A stretch of DNA of 64,000 bases from Scilla litardierei (Eukaryota > Streptophyta > Magnoliopsida > Asparagales > Asparagaceae). The notes beneath the pieces were generated by a model. The model was given only the letters and a program-made list of their open reading frames with translations. It was not told where the DNA came from and did no database searches. Shown here piece by piece: positions 24,101 through 31,275 of the stretch (position 1 is its first letter; every line of letters begins with the position of its first letter). A program made the translations under genes and the position numbers. Where the stretch lies: assembly GCA_030789695.1 (NCBI GenBank), contig CM061136.1:129556648-129620647 (forward strand). The letters run 5' to 3'.

Positions 24101-27100
24101 GGGATTCTTAAGAAGCGCTTTAGATACGGCACGAGTAGGAGGTGCGGGTGCACGCTTATGAGGTGGAACATAAACATTGGTGTGCCCTGTGTGTGAAACA
24201 TGCAATTTAGCATTAGAAGCATTCACACAAGCATTTCTACCATGCATAGGAACATATGAAGCATGCAAAGGATAGACATTAATTCTAGCATGCAAGCAAT
24301 GTAAATCAATCCTATGTGTAGAGTTATCATGCATATCAACATGTGAAGAAGCATTCACACCAATAGTTTTTTGAATAGGCTTCTTATGCAATGAAGTGTA
24401 CATATATGCATGATTCTTCTTTGGCTTATTAGTCGAAGTTGATGTTTGGCCAAATGAAGACTTGATTATGACACATCTCCTAGAAAGCTCCCCCAAAAAT
24501 TTGTTTAGGGTGTGCTTCTAGAGGTAGAGCTTGGTTTTGTTACCTTCAAAGATGAAGTTGCCAAAGGCTTGTCCTTACTCAAGTTGAGACTCTCGAGATG
24601 AGTTGACAATAACTCACATTTCTTCAAAAGAGAAGAAATGTCGTCATCCCTAATGGATAGGCGTGAGCTAAGCTAAAGACATTGAGATTTAAGAGCCATT
24701 GTCTTATTTCTCAAAGCATCACAATCGAAATTGTAAGTACGTTTAAATGAAACATTTTCATCACGTAACTCACGAACTTGAGAAAGAAAAACTTCTTTCT
24801 CGGCATGCAAAGATTCAATCATAGCAATATGAGAAGCATGCAATGAAGTGCAATCATGAGAGTCAACATGAAAAGAATGTGCACTAAACTTATGAGCAAT
24901 TAAAGAATTTTTATCACTAATATCATTATGCTCATAAGTCGATTGAGTTTGAGTTACCTCATTATCGCTTGACTCAATCTTATCACCTCCGGTGTACTTG
25001 GCCTCAAGGTAACTCCACATTTCGTGTGTCGTCACCAAGCCTCCAATTTCATGATTTTCATGATCCCAAGTGGAGATGCTCAAAGCCCTTTTGGCATGGA
25101 CGCCCATCACGAAATTTGAATCTGAGACATCCGAAGTCACCGCATCCAAGAGATCGTTCTTCTTGAGGTAATTGATCATCTTGCTCCTCTATCTTGGATA
25201 GTTTGTTTCGTTGAAGAGCGATAAACCATCTTTATGAGACGTAGATGAAGCGTTGAATGTCGTAGTTGTTTGTATGCTTCAACCTTGCTCTAATACCAAT
25301 TGTAAGGACCATCTACCTTGTAATACTAAACAACAAACACTCTAGAGTGGGGTGAATAGAGTAATGACAATAATTGTGTAATTAAAAATTAAAATTGCAA
25401 ATTCGGAATAATAAGAGCAAGAGGAAGATATTTCACACAATCAAGCAAACGCAAACACAAGAGATTTTACCATGTTTCCCCAACTTGGGTACATCCTGAC
25501 ACACCAATATTCACTATTATCCTACACAAGGTAGTGAATACAATCCCTACACAAGGGATACCCTACACAATGGATTTGTCCTACACAAGGACTCAACCAA
25601 TCCTACACAAGGGTTAAACTCCCACACAGAGAATAACTAACTCCCACAAACAGAATTGGGGTTACAACTCAACCAACCCTACACAAGGGTTAAACTCCCA
25701 CAAAGAGAGTAACTAACTTCCACAAAGAGAGTTAGGGTAGTAAAAGATGAAACAAATATACTCTTACATATGCCTTGATGAGATAAACTTACTCAATAAT
25801 GAATGCAAGACATGAAAGAGGATCTTCAAGTATTGAGATGTGCTTTGATTGCACTTGGAGGATTTCCCTTGAGCTAGCTTCAATGCATGAAGAGGAATGT
25901 GCTCTAAGAAGGGAAATGGGAGAGATAGAAGTGGCTTTAAGATTCTTAATGATCTTCAATGTTAACCAAGTTTATCCCAGAGTTCTAATAGAACTAACCA
26001 ATCTCCTATATATATGATGCCAAGAAAACCCAATAAGACCAAGCCAAAAAAGCCAAAAAAAACAGAATTCTGCAACGGCTAGAATTTGGGCTGAAACGTC
26101 ATGGACAGACGTCTGTAGAACAAATGGCAAGCGACTGATCAACGGCTAGATTTACCCCCAACGGCTATAATCTGAGCCAGGACAGTCGATTGTAGAAGAC
26201 TACACCGGCGCATGTACAACTATACAGGCGCCTGTAAAGACTTCGTCACGCGACTGTCACATGGGATGGAATAGAGCTGAGAAATGTTAACTTACACACT
26301 TGTGCATTCAGGCGACTGATAAACAAAGCTCAGACGCCTGAGGATTGACAGACGACTGTAAACTCTACATCAGTCGACTGACACACAAGATGAAGTGAAG
26401 CACAGAATTGACAAGTTACGTACTTTGGCACATAGGTGACTGCAGAATAATGTTCAGGCGCCTGATGGTTGACAGGCGCCTGACAAATGTACTTCAGTCG
26501 CTTGCACCAAAATCTCAAGATAGAGTCAATGAAATTTGACTTGAGCATGTGCATCATAGCCGCTTGTAGAAGGCTGGCCAGGCGCCTGGTGATCACCAGT
26601 CGCCTATCCTGCCTTCAGAAGGCGCATGTAAGAAAGCCAGAAAATCCAATTCGAGTTCTTGGCAAGGAAAACCTATTGGGTTAGATTCTATAATGATACT
26701 AAGGTTCACTAAGATGGTAAATACATATGCATGAATGAATGAAACCATCTAATCAAGACATTACAAAATCCTAGACTCAAAAAGAGAAAAGCAAGTAATA
26801 AGAGTTACATAGATTACAATTTGCTTCTCCTAGAGTCTAAGTCCTCAAGCATGAGTAGCCTTGATCTCCCCATCATCTTCCAAGGTTAGCACCACTTGAT
26901 GAGCTTTCTTTCATCAAGTTCCAAGTTTTGGTAATGCTCCACTTGATGTACATCCTTTCATCAAGCTCTTAGTCTCCAAAATGCTATTTTTCAATAAATA
27001 AACATGAGACTAAAACATTAAGAGTCATTAGCAACAACATAATATTGTGATCATCATCAAAACAATATTGGTTTAAAACACCAATACCTAACAGAATTCA

Positions 27101-29342
27101 GGATTTGAAGAAGTTTACTCAGAAAGAGTTTCATATAAATGATTTTAGACCACTTGGATATTTCCTTTGGATAGAGGTGACATGCTTGAAAAACGATATA
27201 TATTTATCCTAACAAAAGTATATTTTGAATATGTTATCAAAGACAATGATGTCAGGACGTACGCCTATTACCTTACCGATGGATCTAAACCCTAGATTTG
27301 CACCAGATCCGGAAAAGCCACTATATGATTCAATATGATACAGGAGACTGATTGGGAAACAGACGATCTTATTATGATATATCCTAGTATTGCTTTTTCA
27401 ATGAGGGCATTGGGTCAGTTTATATCTGATCTAAGGACTAAATACGAGAATGATGTGGTATGGTATGAGTCTTGAGATACTTAGAATCAACCGGTACTTT
27501 GATTATGGACATTGTAGAGTTATGGTTTTCTCATATGCAGACCAATCTAGCTCGCCCTTTGATTAACGATCGATGATTCACTACTGTGTTTTTGTAGAGG
27601 GAAATTTGATATTATGAAATAGCAAGAAACAACCAGTCGTTTCTCAATCCAGTACAGAATCAAAATTCAGAGCCATGTCTAATACCACATGTAAATTGTT
27701 ATGCATTTAGCAGTTACTTTTTGAGTTAGTATTTATGACATATACGCTTATGAGATTGTATTATGATAACAAGGATGATATATACATCACCAACAACCTG
27801 ATCTTTTATGAAAGGATCAAACATATTGAGATTGATTATCACATAGTGAGATAGCAATGTCAAAAAAAAAGGTGATAGACATGAGCTTGTCAAATCGATA
27901 AATCAACTGACGGATATACCCTCTAACCCTTTGGAAAAGGATAGAGTGTTACATTTGTTACAAGATGGACATGAGTGAGATCTATGGTCCGGGTTGAGTG
28001 GGGATTATTAAGATATAATATACATATCTTCAGGGAGGGTTTATGAATTAAGGGGTGTACATTTGTTCTATAAATAAGAGTGCTTAGGGAAATGAGAAAA
28101 TCAACTGATTTTCTCCTATTTTCTCCCTAGCATTTCCCAAAATTTGGCTCTGAAAACTTTCAAAAATAATCGATGATTTGTAAGCTTTGAGTTGTGCTTC
28201 ACATCAAATTCTGTTTTGGTGAGAAAGGGCATAGCTGACTGTTATAATGACAATGTCCATGATGATAGCGAACCCTGATAAGATAGTCCCCAAAGTTACA
28301 TTCAGCACGGCAGATTATATTTGGACAATATATAGTAAGCACTAAAGGAGTATGTATCATAAACTGGATGTCAAATGCTTACCAAAATAGAAATTACATA
28401 TCTTATCCAAGCTACGGTCACATTTAACTGAAGGCTGGCTTAAATTTGCAAGAATCATGACTGTTAAGAAATCTCATTTTCCAGATAAATTGCATTCCGG
28501 GCGGAGAAAATAAAGCAAATGAAATGGATATTTGACCATGACAATGATATTGCGATGAAATTTTAAGTCACTAATAAATTTTTATCATAAGACACAGGAA
28601 TTAGAAAACAAGATTGAGCTAAACATGTTGGAAAGATAAAGAAGACACAGCGCATGAAAAGTGAACAGATTGAGCTAAAAACACTATGCATATTTTAAAC
28701 CAAGTATGTTAGAGAAAATATTTCAGGATATGCGGATGGAAACATGAACAAGTTTCAAAAAGAACAAGTCAACATGACATGAATGGTGTTCATAGATGGT
28801 CCTGATAACAACAAAACCCACTCCCCTTTTAAGCATACGTGTTAGCTTCTTTTATGGAAATATATGTACCTCTGGCCTTTCCAACCATCTCCTGAGTAAG
28901 CAGCAATGAGGTTGAGCTCCAATTTCATTCTGATCAACATGTATCTTGCCCTTCTTTGCAGACAAGAGGCTTGATCTAACACAATGTTCTTTTTCTTCTT
29001 TTTCCGCCTTCTCCTCTTTCTTTCCATTGCACCATCACATGACTCGTTCTTCCAAATATTTCTGTTATCCAAATGAGAAGCCGTCTTTCTCCCAAGCTTA
29101 AAATTAGACTGAGATCTCGCAGAACTATGATCAGATATTTTCTTTAGACTTTCAATAAATTTGCCAAGTGTATCCTTCTTCTTTGTTCCTATTCTCTTCA
29201 TACAAGAATGCAGTTTAGAACTGCATAGCCTCTTTGAGACTTTGGGAGTATTCTTTTTCAAAGAACTCAGCTTAGAATTGATCTCCATGAGAAAGGAATG
29301 GCTGGATGAGCGGCATGTCAGCTTGTTTCCCTTGGTTCGCAT
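2921..29342 (-). CDS. HAT3.1/PRH-type PHD-finger homeodomain gene, split by giant introns (3' end missing)
   Basis: Six exons on the minus strand splice in phase to 1431 nt (477 codons): 29342-28870, 19808-19643, 19518-19401, 4998-4898, 4803-4444 and 3133-2921. Residues about 130-170 hold the family block ending AYSGDGWKG, followed by [13 protein letters not shown] complete C4HC3 PHD finger spans residues about 216-263, with CAKC, CDGTC, GFH, QKC and CKIC. An acidic stretch, then VDYKKLYD and the run into IPHDAVE follow, all in HAT3.1 order. Family members are nuclear proteins with a C-terminal homeodomain; Arabidopsis HAT3.1 is about 720 residues. The homeodomain would follow residue 477 but was not found in bases 1-2920. 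Exon sequence is intact, so the gene may be functional. Two introns (about 9 kb and 14.4 kb) are filled with retroelements. Confidence 0.82.
3134..4443 (-). other. Intron between exons 5 and 6
   Basis: This 1.3-kb interval has the donor GTAAGT at its right end and the acceptor tttaatag at its left. Small open frames inside (for example 3402-3692 minus) carry no recognisable domain. No transposon ends were seen. Confidence 0.65.
4444..4803 (-). CDS. HAT3.1-like exon 5 (acidic region to VDYKKLYD)
   Basis: 120 codons begin DIFNEVNSG and end with VDYKKLYD. The acceptor tgttttaacag... reads AACAG|GAC at 4803, and the donor is GAC|GTAAGT at 4444. The [13 protein letters not shown] stretch matches the acidic D/E-D-x-D-P motif after the PHD finger in HAT3.1 proteins, and [15 protein letters not shown] is the conserved block that precedes the acidic linker. 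The phase is 0 at both ends. Confidence 0.85.
4898..4998 (-). CDS. HAT3.1-like exon 4 (second half of the PHD finger)
   Basis: 101 nt encode [20 protein letters not shown] and end in NSSWE. ICKIC supplies the last cysteine pair of the C4HC3 PHD finger. The family motif GWxCPxCDCK followed by the SWE segment is recognisable. The acceptor is CTGCAG at the right edge; the donor is GTTGGT, slightly unusual but in phase with exon 5. Only 94 bp separate it from exon 5, whereas 14.4 kb separate it from exon 3, so the finger is encoded across a transposon-filled intron. Confidence 0.85.
4999..6585 (-). other. Left part of the 14.4-kb intron, nothing recognised
   Basis: AT-rich non-coding sequence. 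Overlapping minus-strand open frames at about 6152-6429 look like chance frames, with hydrophobic, low-complexity translations. No transposon termini were recognised before 6586. Confidence 0.5.
8033..8448 (+). repeat. 5' LTR of the gag-only element
   Basis: 416 bp, TG...CA ends. It is similar throughout to 8981-9393, with small indels. Confidence 0.88.
8452..8463 (+). promoter_or_regulatory. Primer-binding site, tRNA-Met type
   Basis: TGGTATCAGCGC lies 3 bp after the LTR and matches the usual plant initiator-Met site TGGTATCAGAGC with one change. Confidence 0.75.
8464..8980 (+). pseudogene. gag remnant fused to a pol C-terminal tail
   Basis: The frame [20 protein letters not shown] resembles the end of the Ty3/gypsy retrotrans_gag domain. 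A frameshifted piece near 8760-8830 resembles the CxRCDxKxxxGHxC zinc knuckle of chromovirus-like elements but has lost cysteines. The last codons read [13 protein letters not shown] and a stop. Protease, RT, RNase H and integrase are absent, so this is an internal-deletion derivative rather than a full element. Confidence 0.65.
8981..9393 (+). repeat. 3' LTR of the gag-only element
   Basis: 413 bp, preceded by the purine tract ggggggcggagtaa and followed by the ATATA duplication. Confidence 0.88.
10197..10353. repeat. Foldback (MITE-like) with 63-bp arms
   Basis: Bases 10197-10259 and 10291-10353 are inverted copies differing at one position, separated by a 31-bp loop. The flanks continue as AT-dinucleotide sequence that also pairs. 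No coding content. It would make a very stable hairpin transcript. The superfamily is unclear because no target duplication can be told apart from the AT repeat. Confidence 0.9.
11067..11727. mobile_element. Possible hAT-like non-autonomous element with internal tandem repeats
   Basis: The left end TAAGGGCTATTTGATAGTGA and, inverted, the right end TAGGGCCGGTTTGGGCATGA are similar, and the motif is common at plant hAT-type ends. The expected 8-bp duplication is not seen (aatgcttt versus aacaaaag), so the call is weak. Inside, about 80-bp units starting at about 11269, 11350 and 11427 repeat the words ggaat, gttaatg, gggccccac and attgggagaccc, with runs of C and (CCCT)n. Confidence 0.35.
13117..13558 (-). 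repeat. 3' LTR of the chromovirus-like element
   Basis: 442 bp, ending in CGCATCA on the plus strand, with about 95% or better visual identity to 17994-18435. The polypurine tract is the minus-strand ACGGGGGTAT just inside (13559-13570). Confidence 0.93.
13567..14173 (-). pseudogene. Integrase C-terminus and chromodomain-like tail
   Basis: Minus-strand pieces read from [16 protein letters not shown] through [19 protein letters not shown] and [14 protein letters not shown], the standard end of plant Ty3/gypsy integrases. After QEVLIH a TGA stop (13664) interrupts, and the frame continues with [19 protein letters not shown] to the end. The ATWE context is the chromodomain signature of chromoviruses. 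Another in-frame stop lies near 13979. Confidence 0.75.
14219..15775 (-). pseudogene. RNase H and integrase of the chromovirus-like element
   Basis: A 518-codon open stretch. The end of the RT and the connection carry [19 protein letters not shown]. RNase H carries [15 protein letters not shown], then [19 protein letters not shown] and [11 protein letters not shown]. Integrase has a zinc-binding part with CDVCHRHK and a DDE core with [15 protein letters not shown] and [11 protein letters not shown]. The open frame ends near 14219, and the integrase C-terminus continues in other frames to the left. Catalytic residues appear intact, but the frame is cut off from the upstream RT by a frameshift around 15,700. 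Confidence 0.88.
15504..16319 (-). pseudogene. Reverse transcriptase of the chromovirus-like element
   Basis: The segment runs from [18 protein letters not shown] through LLVKKKDGS, then a TGA stop (about 16119-16121) where relatives have Trp, then [22 protein letters not shown] and the catalytic FFDDILVYS. The catalytic pair is present. A frameshift near 15,700 moves the remainder into another frame. The stop is the TGG-to-TGA type expected from deamination of methylated cytosine on the other strand. Confidence 0.88.
16433..17184 (-). pseudogene. gag zinc knuckle and protease with a changed active site
   Basis: The frame reads [20 protein letters not shown], a zinc-knuckle-like CxxC...HxxxxC variant common in this group, then the protease segment [20 protein letters not shown]. 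Plant relatives carry DSGA as the catalytic motif; here Asp is Glu, which should abolish activity. Downstream, [18 protein letters not shown] matches the ILGxxWL motif after the flap. A frame break separates these two parts near 16,660. Confidence 0.82.
17185..17699 (-). other. GC-rich tract where the gag capsid should be
   Basis: About 500 bp of very GC-rich, proline/arginine/glycine-coding sequence lies between the gag N-terminus and the zinc knuckle. All frames give low-complexity proteins, and none shows the expected capsid motifs. Internal partial repeats occur around ggccgacc and gggttcgccgag. It may be captured sequence or an expanded low-complexity segment in place of the capsid core. 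Confidence 0.6.
17700..17966 (-). CDS. gag N-terminus
   Basis: 88 codons start [20 protein letters not shown], just 28 bp from the LTR and 13 bp past the primer site. The translation is a charged coiled-coil-like segment ([20 protein letters not shown]) typical of plant Ty3/gypsy gag starts. It ends at a stop after NPKFRS, where the GC-rich tract begins. Confidence 0.75.
   Translation of the reverse strand: MAQGTRATIEEKLQALHEEITKEIGTTMETMSDRLEKIDENNRAQEEKHAKSEANQQKIMEILQTLVRGKGKKSWAEVEDDSNPKFRS
17979..17990 (-). promoter_or_regulatory. Primer-binding site, tRNA-Met type
   Basis: The minus-strand TGGTATCAGAGC lies 3 bp inside the right LTR, a perfect match to the usual plant initiator-Met site. 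Confidence 0.9.
17994..18435 (-). repeat. 5' LTR of the chromovirus-like element
   Basis: 442 bp, plus-strand ends TGATACG...CGCATCA, followed by the GACCG duplication. Confidence 0.93.
18441..19400. other. Intron sequence, nothing recognised
   Basis: AT-rich host intron between the retroelement and exon 3. No transposon ends or coding frames were seen. Confidence 0.55.
19401..19518 (-). CDS. HAT3.1-like exon 3 (first half of the PHD finger)
   Basis: 118 nt encode [20 protein letters not shown], then [19 protein letters not shown]. The CxxC, CxxxC, H and C ligands of the C4HC3 finger are all present. The acceptor is TTGCTAG and the donor GTAGGT. Relatives have CDRGFHQ where this gene has CNCGFHQ. 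The next exon is 14.4 kb away at 4998. Confidence 0.9.
19643..19808 (-). CDS. HAT3.1-like exon 2 (KPEKELQRA block)
   Basis: 166 nt: a split Ser codon, then [36 protein letters not shown] and DGSVFHEH. The KPEKELQRA and IRDxxxxLDxLxxEG motifs are hallmarks of HAT3.1-type proteins just ahead of the PHD finger. The acceptor ATGTACAG and donor GTACGT give a 124-bp intron to exon 3. Confidence 0.9.
19819..20549. other. Intron sequence, nothing recognised
   Basis: Start of the 9-kb intron 1; AT-rich, no recognisable coding frame or repeat. Confidence 0.5.
20550..20680 (+). repeat. Truncated 5' LTR of the copia relic
   Basis: About 130 bp align by eye with 28006-28145, including tctataaataag and tttcccca. 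The sequence then jumps into pol, marking a deletion. Confidence 0.75.
20770..21085 (+). pseudogene. Copia RT, upstream half
   Basis: The frame reads [20 protein letters not shown], then PPDFIARVE, the LDVKNAFLNG and QPPGF landmarks of Ty1/copia RT. Further on, [19 protein letters not shown] corresponds to the catalytic YVDDI region with Asp replaced by Lys. Several stops interrupt it. Confidence 0.85.
21091..22835 (-). repeat. 3' LTR of the pol-less copia
   Basis: TGTAAGGACC...CCTAACA. It contains tandem-like stretches around ctacacaagg and caacca (21300-21500) and a cluster of CAGNCGNCTG palindromes. Confidence 0.92.
21870..22380. repeat. Cluster of CAGNCGNCTG palindromes
   Basis: About 15 sites occur in 510 bp. 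Perfect palindromes include ACAGGCGCCTGT (21876-21887), TCAGTCGACTGA (about 22117) and CAGGCGCCTG (about 22200). Others are half-matched (CAGGCGACTG, CAGCCGCCTG). The sites are separated by 15-40 bp of unrelated sequence, so this is not a tandem repeat. Confidence 0.85.
22836..24058 (-). other. Non-coding 3' internal region of the pol-less copia
   Basis: AT-rich with no RT or integrase motif; contains the polypurine tract next to the LTR. Scattered small frames show no domain. Confidence 0.6.
24059..24660 (-). pseudogene. Second gag-like frame, His-rich
   Basis: The frame includes [20 protein letters not shown] and a His/Asn/Tyr-rich stretch ending [16 protein letters not shown]. The upstream part (to about 24660) continues a coiled-coil reading from the gag frame after a stop. 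Related pol-less copia gags often end in low-complexity His/Lys segments, but no zinc knuckle is seen. The function is unknown. Confidence 0.4.
24673..25260 (-). pseudogene. Truncated copia gag (N-terminal domain plus coiled coil)
   Basis: Reading from about 25260: [12 protein letters not shown], a stop where relatives have Trp, then [16 protein letters not shown], the start of the copia gag (FNxxNYxxW...L...). Next comes [20 protein letters not shown], then a coiled coil ([20 protein letters not shown]). The capsid body is shortened. The stop is again a Trp codon change (TAG). Confidence 0.7.
25283..25298 (-). promoter_or_regulatory. Primer-binding site, tRNA-Met type
   Basis: The minus-strand TGGTATTAGAGCAAGG lies 2 bp inside the LTR at 25301; it is the initiator-Met type with one change from TGGTATCAGAGC. 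Confidence 0.88.
25301..27093 (-). repeat. 5' LTR of the pol-less copia
   Basis: TGTAAGGACC...CCTAACA followed by GAATT. It has its own palindrome cluster at about 26098-26630. Confidence 0.92.
26098..26630. repeat. Second copy of the CAGNCGNCTG palindrome cluster
   Basis: It corresponds to 21870-22380. The first site here is ACAGACGTCTGT where the other LTR has ACAGGCGCCTGT, so two symmetric bases differ and the palindrome is kept. Confidence 0.85.
27099..27990 (+). pseudogene. Copia RT end and RNase H, downstream half
   Basis: The frame resumes with [28 protein letters not shown] and [10 protein letters not shown], then [10 protein letters not shown] and YRRLIGK, and a degenerate [12 protein letters not shown] RNase H region around 27,620. 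The order matches Ty1/copia pol directly after the YVDD segment before the insertion. Stops and frame breaks are frequent. Confidence 0.8.
28006..28200 (+). repeat. 3' LTR of the copia relic
   Basis: It begins TATTAAGATATAATATACAT after a purine tract and contains tctataaataag. The right end is uncertain. Confidence 0.7.
28201..28869. other. Intron sequence, nothing recognised
   Basis: AT-rich remainder of the 9-kb intron 1, ending at the exon 1 donor GTACAT. Confidence 0.5.
28870..29342 (-). CDS. HAT3.1-like first coding exon
   Basis: 157 codons plus 2 nt from ATG at 29342 ([20 protein letters not shown]). A Lys/Arg-rich stretch ([12 protein letters not shown]) is a likely nuclear localisation signal. 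The exon ends with [20 protein letters not shown], then DGWKGQ, the conserved block before KPEKELQRA. The donor is AG|GTACAT, whose phase matches exon 2 exactly. The exon probably starts a little further right, near 29362, at an AG acceptor. The start codon is the first in-frame Met after that acceptor, but a Met further downstream (at SFLMEINSK) is also possible. Confidence 0.8.
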
Positions 29343-29362
29343 GCCTTCCTCCTTGCAATATC

Positions 29363-30178
29363 TTCCATATATTTGTGAAACAAATGAATCAAAACACCCG
29401 ATGATGATAAATATAAACACCTAGTAGAGCATTATAGATATATGACTTATGTAAGCAAATTAAAACAAAATACTCTAAGCAACAAACAAACAAACAAATG
29501 ATAACATCAGTAACAAAAAAGGTAAGTCCTGGAAAATTTCCAAAAGGTTCCATCCCAAAAGTGGAATCATACAAGTGAATCGTGAATGATCTAAGAAAGA
29601 ATTTTATGAGAGAAAAATTACACCATTTTCATTATTCAACATGGACAATTTGACATGCTAAAAGACCATGTTTTCCAACAAAAAAATTAATGGTTCCACC
29701 TTCCACTAAGATGCAATCTGCTATCTACATATGTTGAAACAAGTTGTGGGATAAAAATTCGGCTGCTTTTACATTTAAAAAAATCCTATCTTTTAAAGAC
29801 ATTTCACAGTATCCTATTTGGTATTATGCTTTCTTTGTGTAAAGATCAATAATGAAACTTGTAAAATAAATCAACCTACTGGTAATACTGCCAATCTTTG
29901 TTCATCTTGGCTTGTGGCTGTTCTTCGGAGACCCAACTGGGTGTTGACTTCTAGTTACCTTTCTTTAATCCTTACAATTAGATTGTTGGTCGACATTGGG
30001 ACATTGGGATTGATCACGATACAATCTCGTCCGCAAAAAACACAAAAATGCAGGCAAAATGTGATTATCAACACATACAGCGTTTGAATAAAGCTTACAA
30101 CGTCATCATGTAAAATGATTAAAAACTCTGAATCTTTGGTTCAAATAATTTAGAATTGAGATTTAAGAAGGTGATACC
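29363..30178 (-). other. Probable 5' intron of the host gene
   Basis: AT-rich, with only chance frames. A donor-like GAG|GTATCA sits at 30178 on the minus strand. Confidence 0.45.
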
Positions 30179-30350
30179 TCGAATAGATTCACTTGGAATC
30201 CCAGTCAAACCCCCTAATTTCCGCCCTCGTTCTCTGTCCTCGATGCTACGATTTGAGTTGCGATCGTAAGCAATGCGCTTTCCTGTTAACTTTGGACGAT
30301 GTTTTTGAAGCCTAAGCTGTGTCTCGGATGGCGGAAAAAAGAGACTGAAT
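30179..30350 (-). other. Possible 5' leader exon of the host gene
   Basis: The GC content is higher than that of the flanks, and one minus-strand frame is open but lacks a Met (KRIAYDRNSNRSIEDRERGR). It ends in the donor GTATCA. It is best read as untranslated leader or an upstream N-terminal exon. The MITE at 30361 sits immediately upstream, in the promoter or leader. Confidence 0.4.
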
Positions 30351-30360
30351 GAAGCTAGAG

Positions 30361-30659
30361 GAGTGTTGTTACCACATAAATTTATGAATACACCACACTA
30401 CTTGGTTCATCATACCTGTATCTTTAACATCAGATGTTCGGATTTGGAGATCCGAACGGCTCTAATACAATACATGTGTAAATCCGAACACAATACATAT
30501 TTTATTATATTGTTCAGCTTTGCAAGTCCAAACGGAAGAATAAAAGTATTAGAGCCGTTCGGATCTCCAAATCCGAACATCTGATGTTAAAAATATAGGT
30601 GTGGTGAAGCAAGAGGTGTGATGTATTCATAAATTTCTGTGGTGCGAATAACAACACTC
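30361..30659. mobile_element. Mutator-type MITE (long inverted repeat, 9-bp TSD)
   Basis: The ends GAGTGTTGTTACCACA and, inverted, GAGTGTTGTTATTCGC begin inverted arms of over 100 bp, including aacatcagatgttcgg and its complement. Flanking 9-mers aagctagag (30352-30360) and aagttagag (30660-30668) differ at one base, as expected for an old Mutator-like duplication. It lies just upstream of the presumed first exon of the HAT3.1-like gene. Confidence 0.85.
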
Positions 30660-30668
30660 AAGTTAGAG

Positions 30669-31129
30669 GGCTGGGTAAAGTTTTTTTTTGGAGGGGGTGC
30701 GTAAAGAGCGAATTATATTGGCTTGAAATAGTAACTTCTTAAAGAACCAATTACTAAATCAGTTTTTGCAAAATTGTCTTCTTTTCACCTTTTTTCACCT
30801 TTTTATGTTTCCCTTTTTCCATTTCTACAAGAGAAATGTCAAGTGTATCGTAGAGATTGTGGTGCATTATACTTTTTTATCCTTTTTGAAAAAAATATCA
30901 AATAATTGTCCCACCGATTTTCCCAGAAATAAGAAAAAATGTACAGTATACCGCACATGCGGTGCACTTAGCAATTCTCATTTCCAATGTTCTCATTGAG
31001 CTCTGCTTGACTCTTTTGGGGATGATTTACCTTGGATATTGACATTGTGTAGAACTAGTCTTTTCGGATCTTGCAAATTGCATACATTCTTAAAAAATTA
31101 TATAAAATAATGTATTTCTTATATTTTGT
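30669..31129. other. Gene-free stretch between the MITE and the nested retroelements
   Basis: AT-rich, T-tract-rich sequence. It could hold upstream regulatory DNA of the host gene, but no element can be supported. Confidence 0.45.
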
Positions 31130-31275
31130 GGTCCCAACAAAAAAACTAAATATAAAAATTGGGAAAAGGTAGGCTGTTTTGTGAAGTGCTTTCTGAGGGA
31201 GACACACAAGCCTTTATTTATAAGGGAATATGAAGAGTTCATACAATGGTAGAATACAATGTTTATGTAGGATAC
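31130..31275 (-). repeat. Probable continuation of the copia 3' LTR
   Basis: The minus-strand TATA-like cttataaataaagg followed by ggcttgtgtgtctccc looks like an LTR promoter. It is separated from 48865-48902 by the inserted Tat-like element. The left limit is approximate. Confidence 0.5.

Larger units (their letters stand above)
21091..27093 (-). mobile_element. Pol-less Ty1/copia-type LTR element nested in the copia RT, TSD GAATT
   Basis: LTRs of 1745 bp (21091-22835) and 1793 bp (25301-27093) flank 2.47 kb. GAATT is duplicated at 21086-21090 and 27094-27098. The primer site is beside the right LTR and a purine tract (minus-strand aaaaagtggagaa) beside the left, so the element reads on the minus strand. 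It encodes only gag-like sequence; no protease, RT or integrase is present. The LTRs differ by many substitutions and indels, so it is not recent. Confidence 0.93.
20550..28200 (+). mobile_element. Degenerate Ty1/copia element interrupted by a younger copia
   Basis: A partial 5' LTR starts TGTTAGGATATAATATACAT at 20550, and the 3' LTR copy starts TATTAAGATATAATATACAT at 28006, after the purine-rich gttgagtgggga. Most of the LTR-to-RT region is deleted. Copia RT and RNase H motifs are split by an element at 21091-27093. Many stops are present. The 3' LTR end is not sharply defined (about 28200). Confidence 0.8.
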
